Source: Pomphorhynchus laevis (taxonomy: Eukaryota; Acanthocephala; Palaeacanthocephala; Echinorhynchida; Pomphorhynchidae). Taken from it: 64,000 nt of DNA. The DNA is taken from contig WNNJ02002153.1 in NCBI GenBank assembly GCA_012934845.2, positions 1-64,000 on the forward strand. Reading direction: 5' to 3'. The notes beneath the pieces are model-generated. The model made no database searches and had not been told where the DNA came from. It was given only the letters and a program-made list of their open reading frames with translations. The position numbers were made by a program, and so were the translations under genes. Of this stretch, positions 34,275-47,434 are shown piece after piece (the stretch's first letter is position 1; each line of letters starts with the position of its first letter).

Positions 34275-35461
34275 TGCCACCACTGATTGTGTTGTTATTT
34301 CAGAAACTCAACAATGTCTGTCGCTTATGGTTTGATAGTGAAGTAAGAAACGCTATAAAGTTACGCGATGCTCATTTCTAAGTATTCAAGAACGAAGATT
34401 GTTCATTTATAGAATACAAAATTAGTAGAATCATAGCTACCTCCCTGAAAAGATTCAAACATAAGGAATATTTAAGCAATCTGTCGCAATTCATGGAGAA
34501 CCCTAATCAACAATTTAAGCATTTAAGATATTACAGTAAACCCTCAAATTTTATATCGAGCATAATCGACTCGCGTGGTATACTTGTACACAACACAGAT
34601 CAAATTGTAGAAACATTTCGGGAACAATGTGATCTTTTGTTCATAAATCACTTTTTATCTAAATTTCATCCTAGTGTTTTAGAAACAAATTATCACATGT
34701 GTACTTGGCAATTCGATAATAACGAGGTTTTACTCGAATTATCTAGGCTCCCCATTTTACTAGCTGTTGGTCATTAAGGTCTACCTCCAATGATTTTCCG
34801 CAATCTTACTTCTGTAATCAATCGCCCCATATATGTCTTTTTTAATGTTCAGTAGCTTACAGCGAACTCCCTAACAATTGGAGGAATTCATTAATTATTC
34901 TCCTCTTTTAAAAAGTCGATATCACCTCAATTACTAACTACCGTATGATCAGTCTGACCTGTGTTGCATATAAAGTCCTGAAAAAGCTCATTGAAAAAGC
35001 CGCGTCTGCTCATCTCGAAAGATTTTGCAATTTAAGCGACTTTATGGGTTCTGCCCAAATCGTTTAACAGTCACTAATCTCGTAAATTAACACCATAGCT
35101 AGAGCGAATCGACTAGAACTATGATTGGAGTTGATGTGTTGTTTTTTATATGTTCAAGGCGTTCGATCGTAAATTCACGAAATTCTAAGCGACAAAATTA
35201 TACGGAATCGTGGGTTTAATTTATGATTTGATAAAATTATTTTTAAAGAACAACTCGTTCGTGGTGAAGGTTGGTAAATATATTTCCGATTATTCTCTAA
35301 TATCTTGCGGCGTTCCACAAGGATGTGTTATCAGGCTGCTGCTTTTTAGTATAAAAATTAATAATATCTCAAAAGATTTAATTTGTCAATGTGTAATGTC
35401 TGCCAATGACCTCAATCTATGGCAATCATTCGTTTCTGTCCAAAATATACAACTTAAATAA
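34275..35461 (+). mobile_element. Old CR1-like LINE fragment, linker and decayed RT
   Basis: Linker motifs include RLWFDSEVRNAIKLRD near 34320, SLKRFKHKEYLSNLSQF (34450) and a frame at 34493-34777 with NPNQQFKHLRYYS. RT follows with many stops: a SLTCVAYKVLKKLIEK-type block near 34950, then a frame at 35210-35461 with YGIVGLIYDLIKLFLKN, SCGVPQGCVIRLLLF and a degenerate catalytic motif (SANDLNLW for YADDLKLW). It is clearly inactive. Its right half (from 34894) is part of the 1,049-bp block repeated at 40634. Confidence 0.8.
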
Positions 35462-35942
35462 AAAACAATAATATACGAAAATTTTTATACGAACATTTTT
35501 GTCGGTTATTCAAATGTTCGTAGTCTCCTGGCTCAGTTCTCGGACATTAAATTCATAGTTGCTTCGAAACGTTTTGATGTATTTTGTATAACCGAAACAT
35601 TGCTACATTCTGACATTTCGGATGACTGTGTTGCCATCCCTAACTATTTTCTAATACGTACGGATCGCTCATGTGGTAAACGTGGAGGTGGGGTAGCCGC
35701 CTATGTGCGAAATAGTCTCCTGGTATCGAATATCTCGGCGTTTCGCGACGATATCGGTTCTTCCTTTAAAGGTCTTGCTTTAACACTGGAAAATGGTCAA
35801 CAATCCCGATTCTGCGTCCTTTACCGTTCTCCGTCGTATGAATTAACATTTGACTCTCTTAAACCACATTTGTTGGGTTTATCTTCGTATCCTCTAATTT
35901 TGCTCCTGGGTGACTTAAATATCCCCCAAATAGACTGGAAAA
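34894..35942 (+). repeat. 1,049-bp block, copy 1 (identical to 40634-41682)
   Basis: Line-by-line reading shows no difference from 40634-41682 (offset exactly 5,740). The block is chimeric: it starts inside the decayed RT of one LINE and ends inside the endonuclease of another, so both copies share the same internal junction at about 35462-35480. Confidence 0.93.
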
Positions 35943-36605
35943 ATAACCAAATCAACGACCAAATCACGGAATTGAGAAAGTACTAAGTGACTTTCTGTTA
36001 CTCCAGATGCTACTAGTTCAACATATTAAAGAACCTACTTGTGTGACAGGGACGCCTTCTATACTCGATTTGGTCTTTACTAAGTGTTTGGGTGACGTTT
36101 CAGGTGTTCGTAATGACGCACCAATTGGCAATAGCGATCACTATGTACTCTCTATGCGACTGTCGCTGTTCAACAGGGCCTCACAAAACTCTAATTTTAA
36201 AAAACGTTGTTGGGTAGGTGTTGATGCTAGTCAACTAGCTGCAAGCTTCCCAAAGGGTATCTGTGATAGTCTTCGTATTAACTTCGGATCGGAGGTTCCA
36301 GTAGTCCTTGATCTGCTTCATGATGAATTGAAGCGAATTTCTGATATCCTTGCTCCGCTACGTGCCTGCAAGTTCAAGCATGGGCATCCTCCTTGGTTAG
36401 ACAGAGAGCTTCTTGATGTTATAAGATCCCGCAACAAATTGTGGCGCGAATTTAGGCGTTCTCCTGCTTCCAAACGTGCCTACATCGACTCTCGGAACTT
36501 GTAGATAGTATCACCAGGGATGCATCTTTGAATCCTAGGAGGTTTTGGTCTTTAGTCCTTGATCTGATTCATGATTAATTGAAGCGAATTTCTGATATCT
36601 TTAAA
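35475..36605 (+). mobile_element. CR1-like LINE of the 56-kb family, copy A: endonuclease and linker
   Basis: Endonuclease motifs: GYSNVRSLLAQF, VFCITETL (ETWL altered), KRGGGVAAYVRNSLL, LYRSPSYELTFDSL, LILLLGDLNIPQIDW (GDFN-type), SILDLVFTKCLGD and IGNSDHYVLSMRLSLF (SDH). The linker HPPWLDRELLDVIRSRNKLWREFRRS follows to 36504. Frame breaks are near 35985 and 36504. The last ~50 bases (36553-36600) repeat 36303-36351, a short local duplication at the truncated end. It is about 97 percent identical by eye to 57660-58600. Confidence 0.88.
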
Positions 36606-36665
36606 AAATGATTTATTTTAACGTGTCAAATGCGTGCCAGCGCACGTTTACATGACCACAACAAA
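36606..36665 (-). mobile_element. Tail-only L2-like LINE insertion 1
   Basis: On the minus strand it shows TTGTGGTCATGTAAAC, the stem ACGTGC-GCTG-GCACGC (36632-36647) and TTTGACACGTTAAAATAAAT. Only the 3' terminus is present. Confidence 0.85.
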
Positions 36666-37282
36666 ACAAATAACAACTTGTTCATTTTTATTGTTCATTT
36701 TTCCTGAACAATACAATATATATTGAAAATAAACAAATAACAACATAATTGATAACTTTTTACATTACCTAATGTAAATGTTCTATAGAAATAGTAAGGA
36801 TTTTAATATTGTGAACGTTAATTTAATATAACAGATAAAAGGCAAATGTACTTTTACCTAAATTTCTTGTATGCTGCCATATCAAAGGTGTAATGTCTTT
36901 GCGGTGAAATTGGTGTAATTTGACCGCAATACGCTTTGGTTTCAAGTTATTTATTGTTTAAAAGCAAAGAAACTTGATTAACATGTATAAAAACAAAATA
37001 AAAGGATTATAAATGTGAAAACTGATATCGGATTAATATATGTCTCTGCAGATATTATTATATTCATCCTCTTTTTTATACTGATTTAAAAAATAACCCT
37101 TAATAAGAGTTGAACCGCAAAAACCTATATGGGCAAGTGTCTAAAGTGAGAACTAACGGAACTAATAAATTTTAAAAATAAGGAATATAAAGTTTAAAAT
37201 AAGGACAAAATGACAATGGACACATTGCGTACAGAATATTGGTACAAATCAGATAAACTTATTCAACGAATATAATAAAAAA
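36666..37282. other. AT-rich spacer
   Basis: I see no gene. AAACAAATAACAAC occurs twice (about 36664 and 36731), and TTGTTCATTTTT is repeated directly and then inverted (GAACAA) at 36678-36715, another small direct-inverted arrangement. Confidence 0.45.
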
Positions 37283-37545
37283 ACGGATTTATTTTAACGT
37301 GGTCAAATGCGTGCCAGCGCACGCTTACATGACCACAACAAAACAAAACTGTAAATCATGTGTCGAGAAGGTGTGAACGGAGGAGGTGTTTGAATGTGAT
37401 AAAGGAGAAAGCGCGGCAGACGTCGAGTAGGAGTATATTCCACTGTAATTTCGTCGTGATAGCAACATGATTAGACGAACATAAATCCACATTTTCACGC
37501 CTTTGAGGACTAACTGATTTATTGTGATCCATCCGCGAGATCACA
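37283..37545 (-). mobile_element. 5'-truncated L2-like LINE insertion 2 (last ~250 bp)
   Basis: The tail stem GCGTGC-GCTG-GCACGC on the minus strand lies at 37309-37324. The next ~150 bases match 37612-37760 of the longer copy to the right (TGTAAATCATGTGTCGAGAAG). It ends near a GTGATC...GATCAC hairpin (37523-37543). Confidence 0.85.
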
Positions 37546-37551
37546 AAAAAA

Positions 37552-40500
37552 AGATATATTTAACGTGGCAAATGCGTGCCAGCGCACGCTTACATGACCA
37601 CAACAAAACAAAAATGTAAATCATGTGTCGAGAAGTTGTGAACGGAGGAGGTGTTTGAATGTGATAAAGGAGGTGGCGCGGCGGACGTCGGGAGGGAGTT
37701 GATTCCAGGCGAGTGAGGCGGCGACGAGGAAGGATCGGAGACCGTAGTTGTTGGAGTAATTAGGAACGTGGAATAAGAGGGTAGGACGGGGACGCAGCGA
37801 TAGCGCGGTGGGGCGAGTGTCGTCTAAGAAAGGAAGGTTGATGAACGATGGGGAGCCGACAGCGGTGAGACGGAAAGTTACGAGAAGAAGGCGGAGTTTG
37901 ATGGGGATGTGGATGGTGAGCCAGGAGAGTTGGGCAAAATATGTGGATGTGTGGTCGAAGCGACGGGTCGAAAGATCACTCGAACGGCGGTGTTGATTAT
38001 TCGTTGTAGGGGTATGATTATAGATTTTGGAGAAATGGCGAAAAAAGTAAGTCAGTAATCGATTTTAGGGAAAAGAAGCGATGAAAGAAGAGACATACAA
38101 GAACGGAAGTCGATAAGGGGCCGGATACGGCGGATGTCACTGAGAATTAAGTTAAGCGAGCGGACCTTGTCACGGACAAAGGATTTAAGGGAAAGGTGAT
38201 CATCAAAATGGAAGCTTAAGAAAGTGAGATTGTGAGCTATGGGGATGATCGATGAGGCAAAAGATACAGTGGGAGGAGATATGATTGGTTAACGGAGGAG
38301 GAACCGCATTATTTAGGACTTGTCGTGGTTTAGAACGAGATGGAGATTGGAGAGACGTTTGTAGACGGAAGAAAGACAGTTGGTGCTAGAAATGCCGATA
38401 TCGTGTATGCGATGTGCGGGTGCATGAGCATAGATGAGAATGTCATCTGCGTATTGCATGACGTTAAAGGAGTAAGGTTTGATAAACGGAGATAGATCGC
38501 CAAGCAGAAGAGAGAAAAGTAGGGGACCTAGGACTGAACCTTGTGAAACCCCGCACAAAATAGGGACGGGACGGGAGGATGATGAATTAGAACATACGCG
38601 AAAGGAAAGGTCGGATAGATATGAGTCAAACCATACTACGGAGGAGGAAGAAAAGCCGTAATCATAACGAAGGCAAGAAAGTAGGACGGAGTGGTCGACA
38701 ATGTCGAATGCAGAGGAGAGGTCGAGGGATATGAGAATACTATATAGAGCCTTGTCTCGAGAAATGAGTAAGTCGTTGTACACTTTTATGCATGCGATTT
38801 CTGTGGAGTGATTAGAGTGGAAAGCGGATTGGAAAGGAGGGTACAGATTAGATGAGGAGAGATAAGCGTTTGATCTGTATTAAGATGAGGCGTTCTAAGA
38901 GCTTAGAAAGAGTAGGGAGTAGTGAAATGGGGCGATAGCTGGAAGGAAGGGAGGGGTCGAGCGATTATTTCTTAAGGAGGGGACGAACGATTGCGGATTT
39001 CCAGTGTGAAGGGAAGATACGACTGCGGATGGACGAGTTAAACAAGGTTGTGAGAAATGGGGATATCGATCAGCATATAGATTTTAATATGTGAGTAGGC
39101 ATGTGATCGGCAGGTGAGGTTTTGTTGGGCAAGGACATGAGGACAGATGATACTTCTGTAGGTGATACAGGGAGAAGATGAAAGAGTTCCGGAAGGATGA
39201 GGCTAGACTGGGCAGAGTATGAAAGGCTGGAGGCCGGGTGTGAGTGAGCAACGTGGATACTTTAGTTTGGAGAAGTGACGAATAATCATTGGCATTGAAG
39301 TTGCACGGCGAAGAGGATTGAGCGAGGATTGAGTTAAAAGTATGCCAGAGAGTCTTAGAATTGAATGAAGTGATATGCTGTCAGAAGGAGTTGCATTTGG
39401 TACGTAGTAGGTTGAGATGAGACCGGCGAAGAGCAAGATAGGAATCACGGAAAGACGGAGTGATCGAGTGGATATCACGTCTGAGAGAGCGGTGATAGAC
39501 TCGAAAAGCATGGCGGAGTCGACGCTTTGAGAGTAGGCATTGGATGTCAAACCATGGGGCATGGTGCAAGCGACGGTGTGGGTGAGACTTGAAGGGCAAG
39601 AGAATATCGAGAATGGATGTGAGTTCACAGTCGAAAAGAAAGGCGAGATCGTGAGGAGATGAATATGTTATTGTAGGATATGATAGAGGCGATTTGAGTA
39701 AGGCAGAGCGGAGAAGGGAGAGGTCAAGATTTCTCCAAGGGCGACGTAGGATTGTAGGTGTGTGAGGAGGGGTGTGGTTGTGAGTGAGATCAATGGTGAT
39801 AAGAAAGTGATCGGATAGACCAGGATCAGAGATGGAAAGTGAGGTGTAGGCAGCAAAATGATCGGGGACAGCGTTGATGTCTAGTGCCCCGCCAAGTATA
39901 TGTGTGGGGGCTGTGGAGATTAGTTTGTAATCGCAGTTGGATAGAATGTTGATGAACCGGATGGAATCCGTAGAAGAGGGGCGTTCTAGGCGGATGTTGA
40001 AGTCGCCTAGAACGAGGAAGGGATTGCGGACAAAGAACAATGAGAAAGGAGGTCAGTGAGTTCGGTAAAAAATAAGGCTGTCGGAGCTGATGAACCAGGA
40101 CGGTATACAATGGCGAGATCTAGAGTGATCGGGTTAGAATAACGACAAGTGAGCAATTCAAAAGAGCAAGGACTGAAAGGGGGATTAATTTTGCGAAGAG
40201 ACGCGGGGTGACGCGCGCATGCGACGATGTCGCCATGATTAGAAAATTTAGAAGGTCATGAGCTTAGGGGGCGGGCGGATTCGACTAGGGAGCAGCCGGC
40301 AGAGAGCAGACGGCGAATGGATAGGTCGTCGTAATCTGAGTGCCCGGATTCGGTGAGGCAGAAAAGATCGATGGATTGCTTAGTGAATAGGTTGAGGATA
40401 AGGTCGGATTTATTAAGAATAGATCTAGTGTTGATGAGACCGAGGCGGAAAATGTGTGTTGTGGCGAAAGAGTCTAGTGGAGAAGACACATAGGAGTGAT

Positions 40501-40630
40501 GGAGCGCGATCGAATTTTTCGACGGGTGTGGACAACTTGAAAATTTCCGTCTATGTTTCGGATGGAGAGTGATGTTTCGCCGTTTTCCTCGCGACGGCAT
40601 TTTTCGATGGAGGCTGAAGAGATTTGAGCG
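37552..40630 (-). mobile_element. Almost full-length L2-like LINE, GC-richer than its surroundings
   Basis: On the minus strand: endonuclease N-terminus 40600-40256 (LGLINTRSILNKSDLILN, DLFCLTESGHSDYD, with ESGH in place of ESWH), endonuclease core and C-half 40040-39381 (LVLGDFNIRLERPS, GLSDHFLITIDLTHNHTPP), linker (HAPWFDIQCLLSKRRLRHAFRVYHRS), RT start near 39070, motifs A to C at 38783-38313 (LISLDLSSAFDIVDH, CGVSQGSVLGPLLF, MQYADDILIYAH), and a decayed thumb. The tail carries GCGTGC-GCTG-GCACGC (37574-37589). About five frame breaks. Base composition is clearly more GC-rich than neighbouring DNA, so it is a family with a different base bias. Confidence 0.9.
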
Positions 40631-40633
40631 ATT

Positions 40634-41682
40634 ATTATTCTCCTCTTTTAAAAAGTCGATATCACCTCAATTACTAACTACCGTATGATCAGTCTGACCT
40701 GTGTTGCATATAAAGTCCTGAAAAAGCTCATTGAAAAAGCCGCGTCTGCTCATCTCGAAAGATTTTGCAATTTAAGCGACTTTATGGGTTCTGCCCAAAT
40801 CGTTTAACAGTCACTAATCTCGTAAATTAACACCATAGCTAGAGCGAATCGACTAGAACTATGATTGGAGTTGATGTGTTGTTTTTTATATGTTCAAGGC
40901 GTTCGATCGTAAATTCACGAAATTCTAAGCGACAAAATTATACGGAATCGTGGGTTTAATTTATGATTTGATAAAATTATTTTTAAAGAACAACTCGTTC
41001 GTGGTGAAGGTTGGTAAATATATTTCCGATTATTCTCTAATATCTTGCGGCGTTCCACAAGGATGTGTTATCAGGCTGCTGCTTTTTAGTATAAAAATTA
41101 ATAATATCTCAAAAGATTTAATTTGTCAATGTGTAATGTCTGCCAATGACCTCAATCTATGGCAATCATTCGTTTCTGTCCAAAATATACAACTTAAATA
41201 AAAAACAATAATATACGAAAATTTTTATACGAACATTTTTGTCGGTTATTCAAATGTTCGTAGTCTCCTGGCTCAGTTCTCGGACATTAAATTCATAGTT
41301 GCTTCGAAACGTTTTGATGTATTTTGTATAACCGAAACATTGCTACATTCTGACATTTCGGATGACTGTGTTGCCATCCCTAACTATTTTCTAATACGTA
41401 CGGATCGCTCATGTGGTAAACGTGGAGGTGGGGTAGCCGCCTATGTGCGAAATAGTCTCCTGGTATCGAATATCTCGGCGTTTCGCGACGATATCGGTTC
41501 TTCCTTTAAAGGTCTTGCTTTAACACTGGAAAATGGTCAACAATCCCGATTCTGCGTCCTTTACCGTTCTCCGTCGTATGAATTAACATTTGACTCTCTT
41601 AAACCACATTTGTTGGGTTTATCTTCGTATCCTCTAATTTTGCTCCTGGGTGACTTAAATATCCCCCAAATAGACTGGAAAA
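40634..41682 (+). repeat. 1,049-bp block, copy 2 (identical to 34894-35942)
   Basis: Same chimeric RT-to-endonuclease sequence as copy 1. Its left flank is the L2-like LINE and its right flank jumps into the RT of the 56-kb family. Confidence 0.93.
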
Positions 41683-42795
41683 TACTTACTAACCTCGCGT
41701 GAAAAATTGGATGATTCTCTAGGGGCTGGGTTTCAGGTTCACACAGTATTCCTTGATTTTTCGAAAGCTTTTGATATGGTAACACACGACGGCATAGTAT
41801 CTTTACTGTATCAATATGGACTTTATTAATATATTTGTGAGTGGATCAGGCAATTTCTATCGAATAGGTCTTTCCGAGTTTGTGTGGGGGGGTGTTTTCT
41901 TATTCGGTGAATTTTAATTTTGGTGTACCGCAGGGATCAGTCCTGGCCCACTGCTCTTTATAATCTTCATTAATGATCTGCTACTCCGCTTATCATGCTC
42001 TCATATAGCTTTTGTAGACGATCTACAGATTTGGTCGATCATTAGAAATCCTGCTGATCAAGTATCGTTACAAAATGATCTAAACTCTCTAATCAAGTGG
42101 TGCGATTCTACCGGACTACGGTTGAATGTTGATAAATGTGTCCTCATGCAACTAGGTCGCCCGATTGAAACTCTAAGGTACTATATTGGAGATATTGTCT
42201 TAAAGGAAGTGTCTCATCATAAGGATTTAGGGATTATTGTCTATCGATCCTTGAAAACAAAGTTGAACACCGACTTATTTCTAGGTAAAGCTACTGGGGC
42301 GATATATTGTATTAAAAAGGCATTTCTCAGGTTAAGATGTCATATTTTCAAGAGGTTATTCATCTCCATCGTCAGGCCACACTTGGAGTACTGCATTCAG
42401 GCTTGTTTCCCTGTCACTAAGCAAGAACTATTAGATCTGGAGTATATTCTTAGACGCGGATCGATGCTCTGTATTAGCTTAAGTGTAATGTATTATAAAG
42501 TACATCTAAGTCGTATTGAGATGTTGTTGGTGCGTGAGAGGTTCATATCCTTGGAAATGCTATGTCTTTGGCATATATCGAATGATGCGGTGAGTTATCA
42601 CCGCATCATTATTTTATGCCCCCCCCAGTTTGAGGACGTTTAAATCACGATGCTACAAATGGATACGTGAACAATGCCGCTATTCAACACTACCACTGGA
42701 ATACCCTAATTAGCTACGTTGACTGACTATTTGCTTTTTTTGGACTCTGCCTGAATAGCCTTTTGGCTTGATATGTATTGAAAGAATAATAATTA
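41215..42795 (+). mobile_element. CR1-like LINE of the 56-kb family, copy B: endonuclease joined to RT by a large deletion
   Basis: Endonuclease sequence to GDLNIPQIDWK (41680) is followed at once by ILTNLA and EKLDDSLGAGFQVHTVFLDFSKAFD, so the endonuclease C-half, linker and RT N-terminus are missing. RT motifs that remain: LDFSKAFD, FGVPQGS, an AFVDDLQIW catalytic motif (YADD altered to VDDL), KCVLMQLGRPIETLRYY, SIVRPHLEYCIQACFPVTK and LCLWHISNDAV. A palindrome at 42581-42610 interrupts the C-terminus, then the end of RT (FKSRCYKWIREQC) and a 3' tail with the AGCC-tttt-GGCT hairpin (about 42759-42770) and GAATAATAAT. Frames change at several points. Confidence 0.88.
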
Positions 42796-43049
42796 AACCG
42801 AAAAGATTAATTTTTTAATGTTTTAATTTTCTAACAACATGAAAACACACATATAAGTTATAAATAGTAGCTATTTTAATTGTGATTTAGAAAATTATGT
42901 CAGCTTACCTTTGTTTCTAATTAAAATAGTTATTTTGGTAAATCAAAATTTCAGTATGTCCTTTCCAGCCTGACTTTCGCAATTATCACTCAACTAAAAC
43001 GATTTAATGATCTAATCATGCTTAGTAACAATAATCTTTGAAGTGTTGC
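42796..43049. other. AT-rich spacer
   Basis: No gene or repeat I can support. Confidence 0.4.
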
Positions 43050-43640
43050 TATTTCGCATTAACTTTCTTTGCCTTTCGGAATTTTAGATCACTCCATCCT
43101 ACATTATCATATTCGACATGCTTCCGACTTTCCCTCTAGGACGGTTCGGTAGTTTGTTTCTCATCTTCATGATAGTATCTTTACTGTTTTATCAAACCGA
43201 TGTCTCGATTGACACGTGGATTTCCCCCAAGAATCTGTACTTGTCTATTTCCTTTCACTCAACTATTTGATATATTCCGCCTCTCTACATAACATTAAAA
43301 TAATTCAGTATGCTGACGATACTCTCTTTAACACACATACCAATTTTGATCATATTACGAACTTTCTTCTTTCCTTAACGAATTATCTTATATTCATTTA
43401 TACATCTTTCAATTCAGATGTTCTAAACACCAAAAATGCCAAATGTTTTGAATTACCCCCGCACAAATCGACCAAAATCAGTTTACCATACTCTTAGACT
43501 CTACGCTAAGAGTATTGTACTATTACTCCAATCCTCCTCTATTCTGTCCAGATGCTTTGTACTATTATCCACTACTCGGACTAGACCATTGATACATTTT
43601 TACTATTACTTAACTTCAAAGTTAATTGAATGATTGATGA
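43050..43640 (+). mobile_element. Old L2-like LINE fragment (RT)
   Basis: Degenerate RT: LDHSILHYHIRHASDF near 43087 (compare VDHSILLHRLRHDYGF at 18765), QESVLVYFLSLNYL in the GVPQG region, then IIQYADDTLFNTH (43300, YADD intact) and a thumb-like stretch. Stops are frequent and identity to the younger L2 copies is low, so this is an old insertion. Confidence 0.7.
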
Positions 43641-45840
43641 AGATTTTGGTGCCGTCCGGCTCTTACCCAAAATTCGATGGAACCAATTTGCCTTCCTCGT
43701 ATTCTCTGACTACCTCTTTATTCCATCTCTGTCTCCTAAGCATTCGCTCCATCGCGAATAAATTTGATTCATTACTTGACCTTATATCCCAATAGTTTTT
43801 GGATCTGCCTTGCATAACTGAATTTTGGCATCATGATAGTGGTGACATCTCAATTGACGTCTACGTTATTTCAATTATTCTTTCATCGATTGCGCCTGTT
43901 CTCAATATTCTGATAGTGTATCATCCAGTAGGCGGCCTCGTTGCTCTCTCGTCTTTTTTCCTCTTCATCGTTTAACTGCTCCTTTTGCCCAACAACATTT
44001 AAACGTCTTCCTTTTAATTTTTCGGTAGCTTATCCTAACTAAATATGTATCTTGTGTATCGTCCTGGCTCTAGTTTTCCATCTAATACTTTCTCTGCTGA
44101 ACTATATGATCTACTATCATATATCTCGCTCTTCTTTATTCCTTTTTCTTGTACTGAAGGATATCAACATTCGTTTGGATTGTCCTTAGCTTCTTGATAC
44201 CCAAAAATATATCACCGCTTTTCACGATTAACTATTCTATCATGAATTCGCTACCTACTCATACTCCTACTCATACTCCTATTCACATTCTCAGCGGTTG
44301 CTCTTGATTTAATCGATGTTTCTAGTAAGCTATCTTTCTCCGCCTTTATTTCTGTTTTGGATCCTGCCCTATCCGACAATTTTCTTATCATCATCTATCT
44401 TCCAATCACGCTTTTCTTGCTATGCGCATCCTATTGTCCGTCGACAGTAGAAAAATCTTGATTTTTTCCTTTTTCGTTCTCTATTAATTGTGTCACTTTT
44501 CATGTCATCCATCGTCTTTCACTCTCCAACGTCCGGACTATTTGTCTAATCTCTTTGATTTGGAACTCTCTTCTATACTCGACAATATCCTTCCATGTCG
44601 ACCCTTTACTCCTTGTTGAACGCACTATACACCATGGTTTGACTCTGACTGCGCGCGTTCGAATTGTTTTCTACGTCGTTAGTCTAGAACTTACATTCGT
44701 TCCCTTAAGCGTTCCTTCACTTCTATCCCCATTGATATCCACAGCAACTATTTAGCTCTTTGTAAATCTCAACGTTTCCTCTTGCCTAGTAAGTCTTTAC
44801 TTTTTTTTAAAGAACAAGCTTCTACCTTCCTCGATCTAAATGGAATACTATCAACACTATAGTGTCGCGTTCTAACTGTGTTAGCACTCTCGATCCGCAT
44901 AAAGTTTCTGTTTATATTCAATAGAAGCTCAATTCAACTAAACTAGGCATTCATTGTTCTTTTTCGTCTTTTTTGCTGGACCTTCGTATGCCTACACTCA
45001 TCTTCTTCCTGTCTATGTCGACGAGGTTTCTAGTATGCTTTTATCTTCACCTAGCAAAACATATGATGGACCTGTTCCTAGTTATATACATATTCAACTA
45101 TAATGTGCATGCATGTTTTCTTATCTCGTCTTTGCTGGATATTTGTCTGCCTGAACTCTTTCATCTTCTTCCTATATCTGTCGACGAGTTTTGGTGTGCT
45201 TTTATCTTTATTTAGCTAAACTTATCCTGCTGATTATCTTCCTACTTGCTCCTCTCCTAACCTTAATGTTTAACGCTTCCATCCATATTGTTCTTTTTCC
45301 TTCTTGGAAATCCACTATAATTTGACCACTACTCTAAAACCCTTCCTTGATCCCTCGCTGTCTTCCTCATATCGTCCTATCTCTAACCTTCCAACTGTCT
45401 CTAAACTTCTTAAACGTATTGTGTTGAACCAGGTTAGCATCATCGGTCTTTACTTTTTAAATGTAACAAGCACTCTAGTTCCCCGACTTTTTCTGTGTTT
45501 GACAGTATTAACCATTCCATCCTCCTTCATTACCTTCGCCACAAATATAGCTTTTTTTGCTGCTACTGTATCCTTGTTCTCTTCTTATTTCTCTGAACGA
45601 TCTTTCAATGTCTATTCCGATGCGTCTTTCTCTGTACTTTCTTCTATCTCATGTGGCGTTCCTTAAGGTTCAGTTCTCGGACCAATTGTTTCTCTTCTCC
45701 TTAGCGATCTCTCCAGCATTAAATGTGACCATAATTTCTGCGTCATGCAATTTGCTGATGATATTCTCCATTGATGTTTTTCTCCATCGATCTCTTCAAT
45801 TTATTATCTTATCCAATTTCTCTTAATGATTTTTATTTAA
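43641..45840 (+). mobile_element. Old L2-like LINE, endonuclease to RT, heavily decayed
   Basis: Recognisable pieces in order: SLCLLSIRSIANKFDSLLDLI near 43735, a LPCITEFWH motif (43805, from ITESWH), ALDLIDVS and LDPALSDNF (44350), a linker TIHHGLTLTARVRI near 44620 (from NAPWFDSDC-type sequence), LKPFLDPSLSSSYRPISNLPTVSKLL (45330, well kept), SSISCGVP near 45645 with GSVLGP following, and VMQFADDILH (45745). A ~100-bp stretch is duplicated inside it (about 44966-45060 and 45124-45225). Frames are short and broken throughout. Confidence 0.75.
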
Positions 45841-47201
<1,361 letters not shown>

Positions 47202-47244
47202 TAATCGTCGTTGACGTTGTTCAACTTTTGTGACTGATCTGAAG

Positions 47245-47434
47245 GTAGAACTAGCTTTGTGGGATACAGCGGGACAAGAAGATTACGACCGTTTAAGGCC
47301 ATTATCGTATCCCGACACTGATGTTATTCTAATGTCATTTGCAATCGATAGTCCAGATAGTTTAGAAAACATTTTCGAAAAGTGGAATCCAGAGGTCAAA
47401 CATTTTTGCCCGAATGTTCCAATCATCCTAGTTG
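47245..47434 (+). other. Rho exon 2
   Basis: It starts [11 protein letters not shown] (Gln63 kept) after acceptor CTGAAG and ends inside the Gly codon of ILVG with donor GTACGT. Confidence 0.88.

Noticed and set aside
38479-38661. Plus-strand open frame rich in Arg and Glu
   Set aside because: Antisense of the L2-like RT; the GC-rich LINE creates open frames on its other strand.
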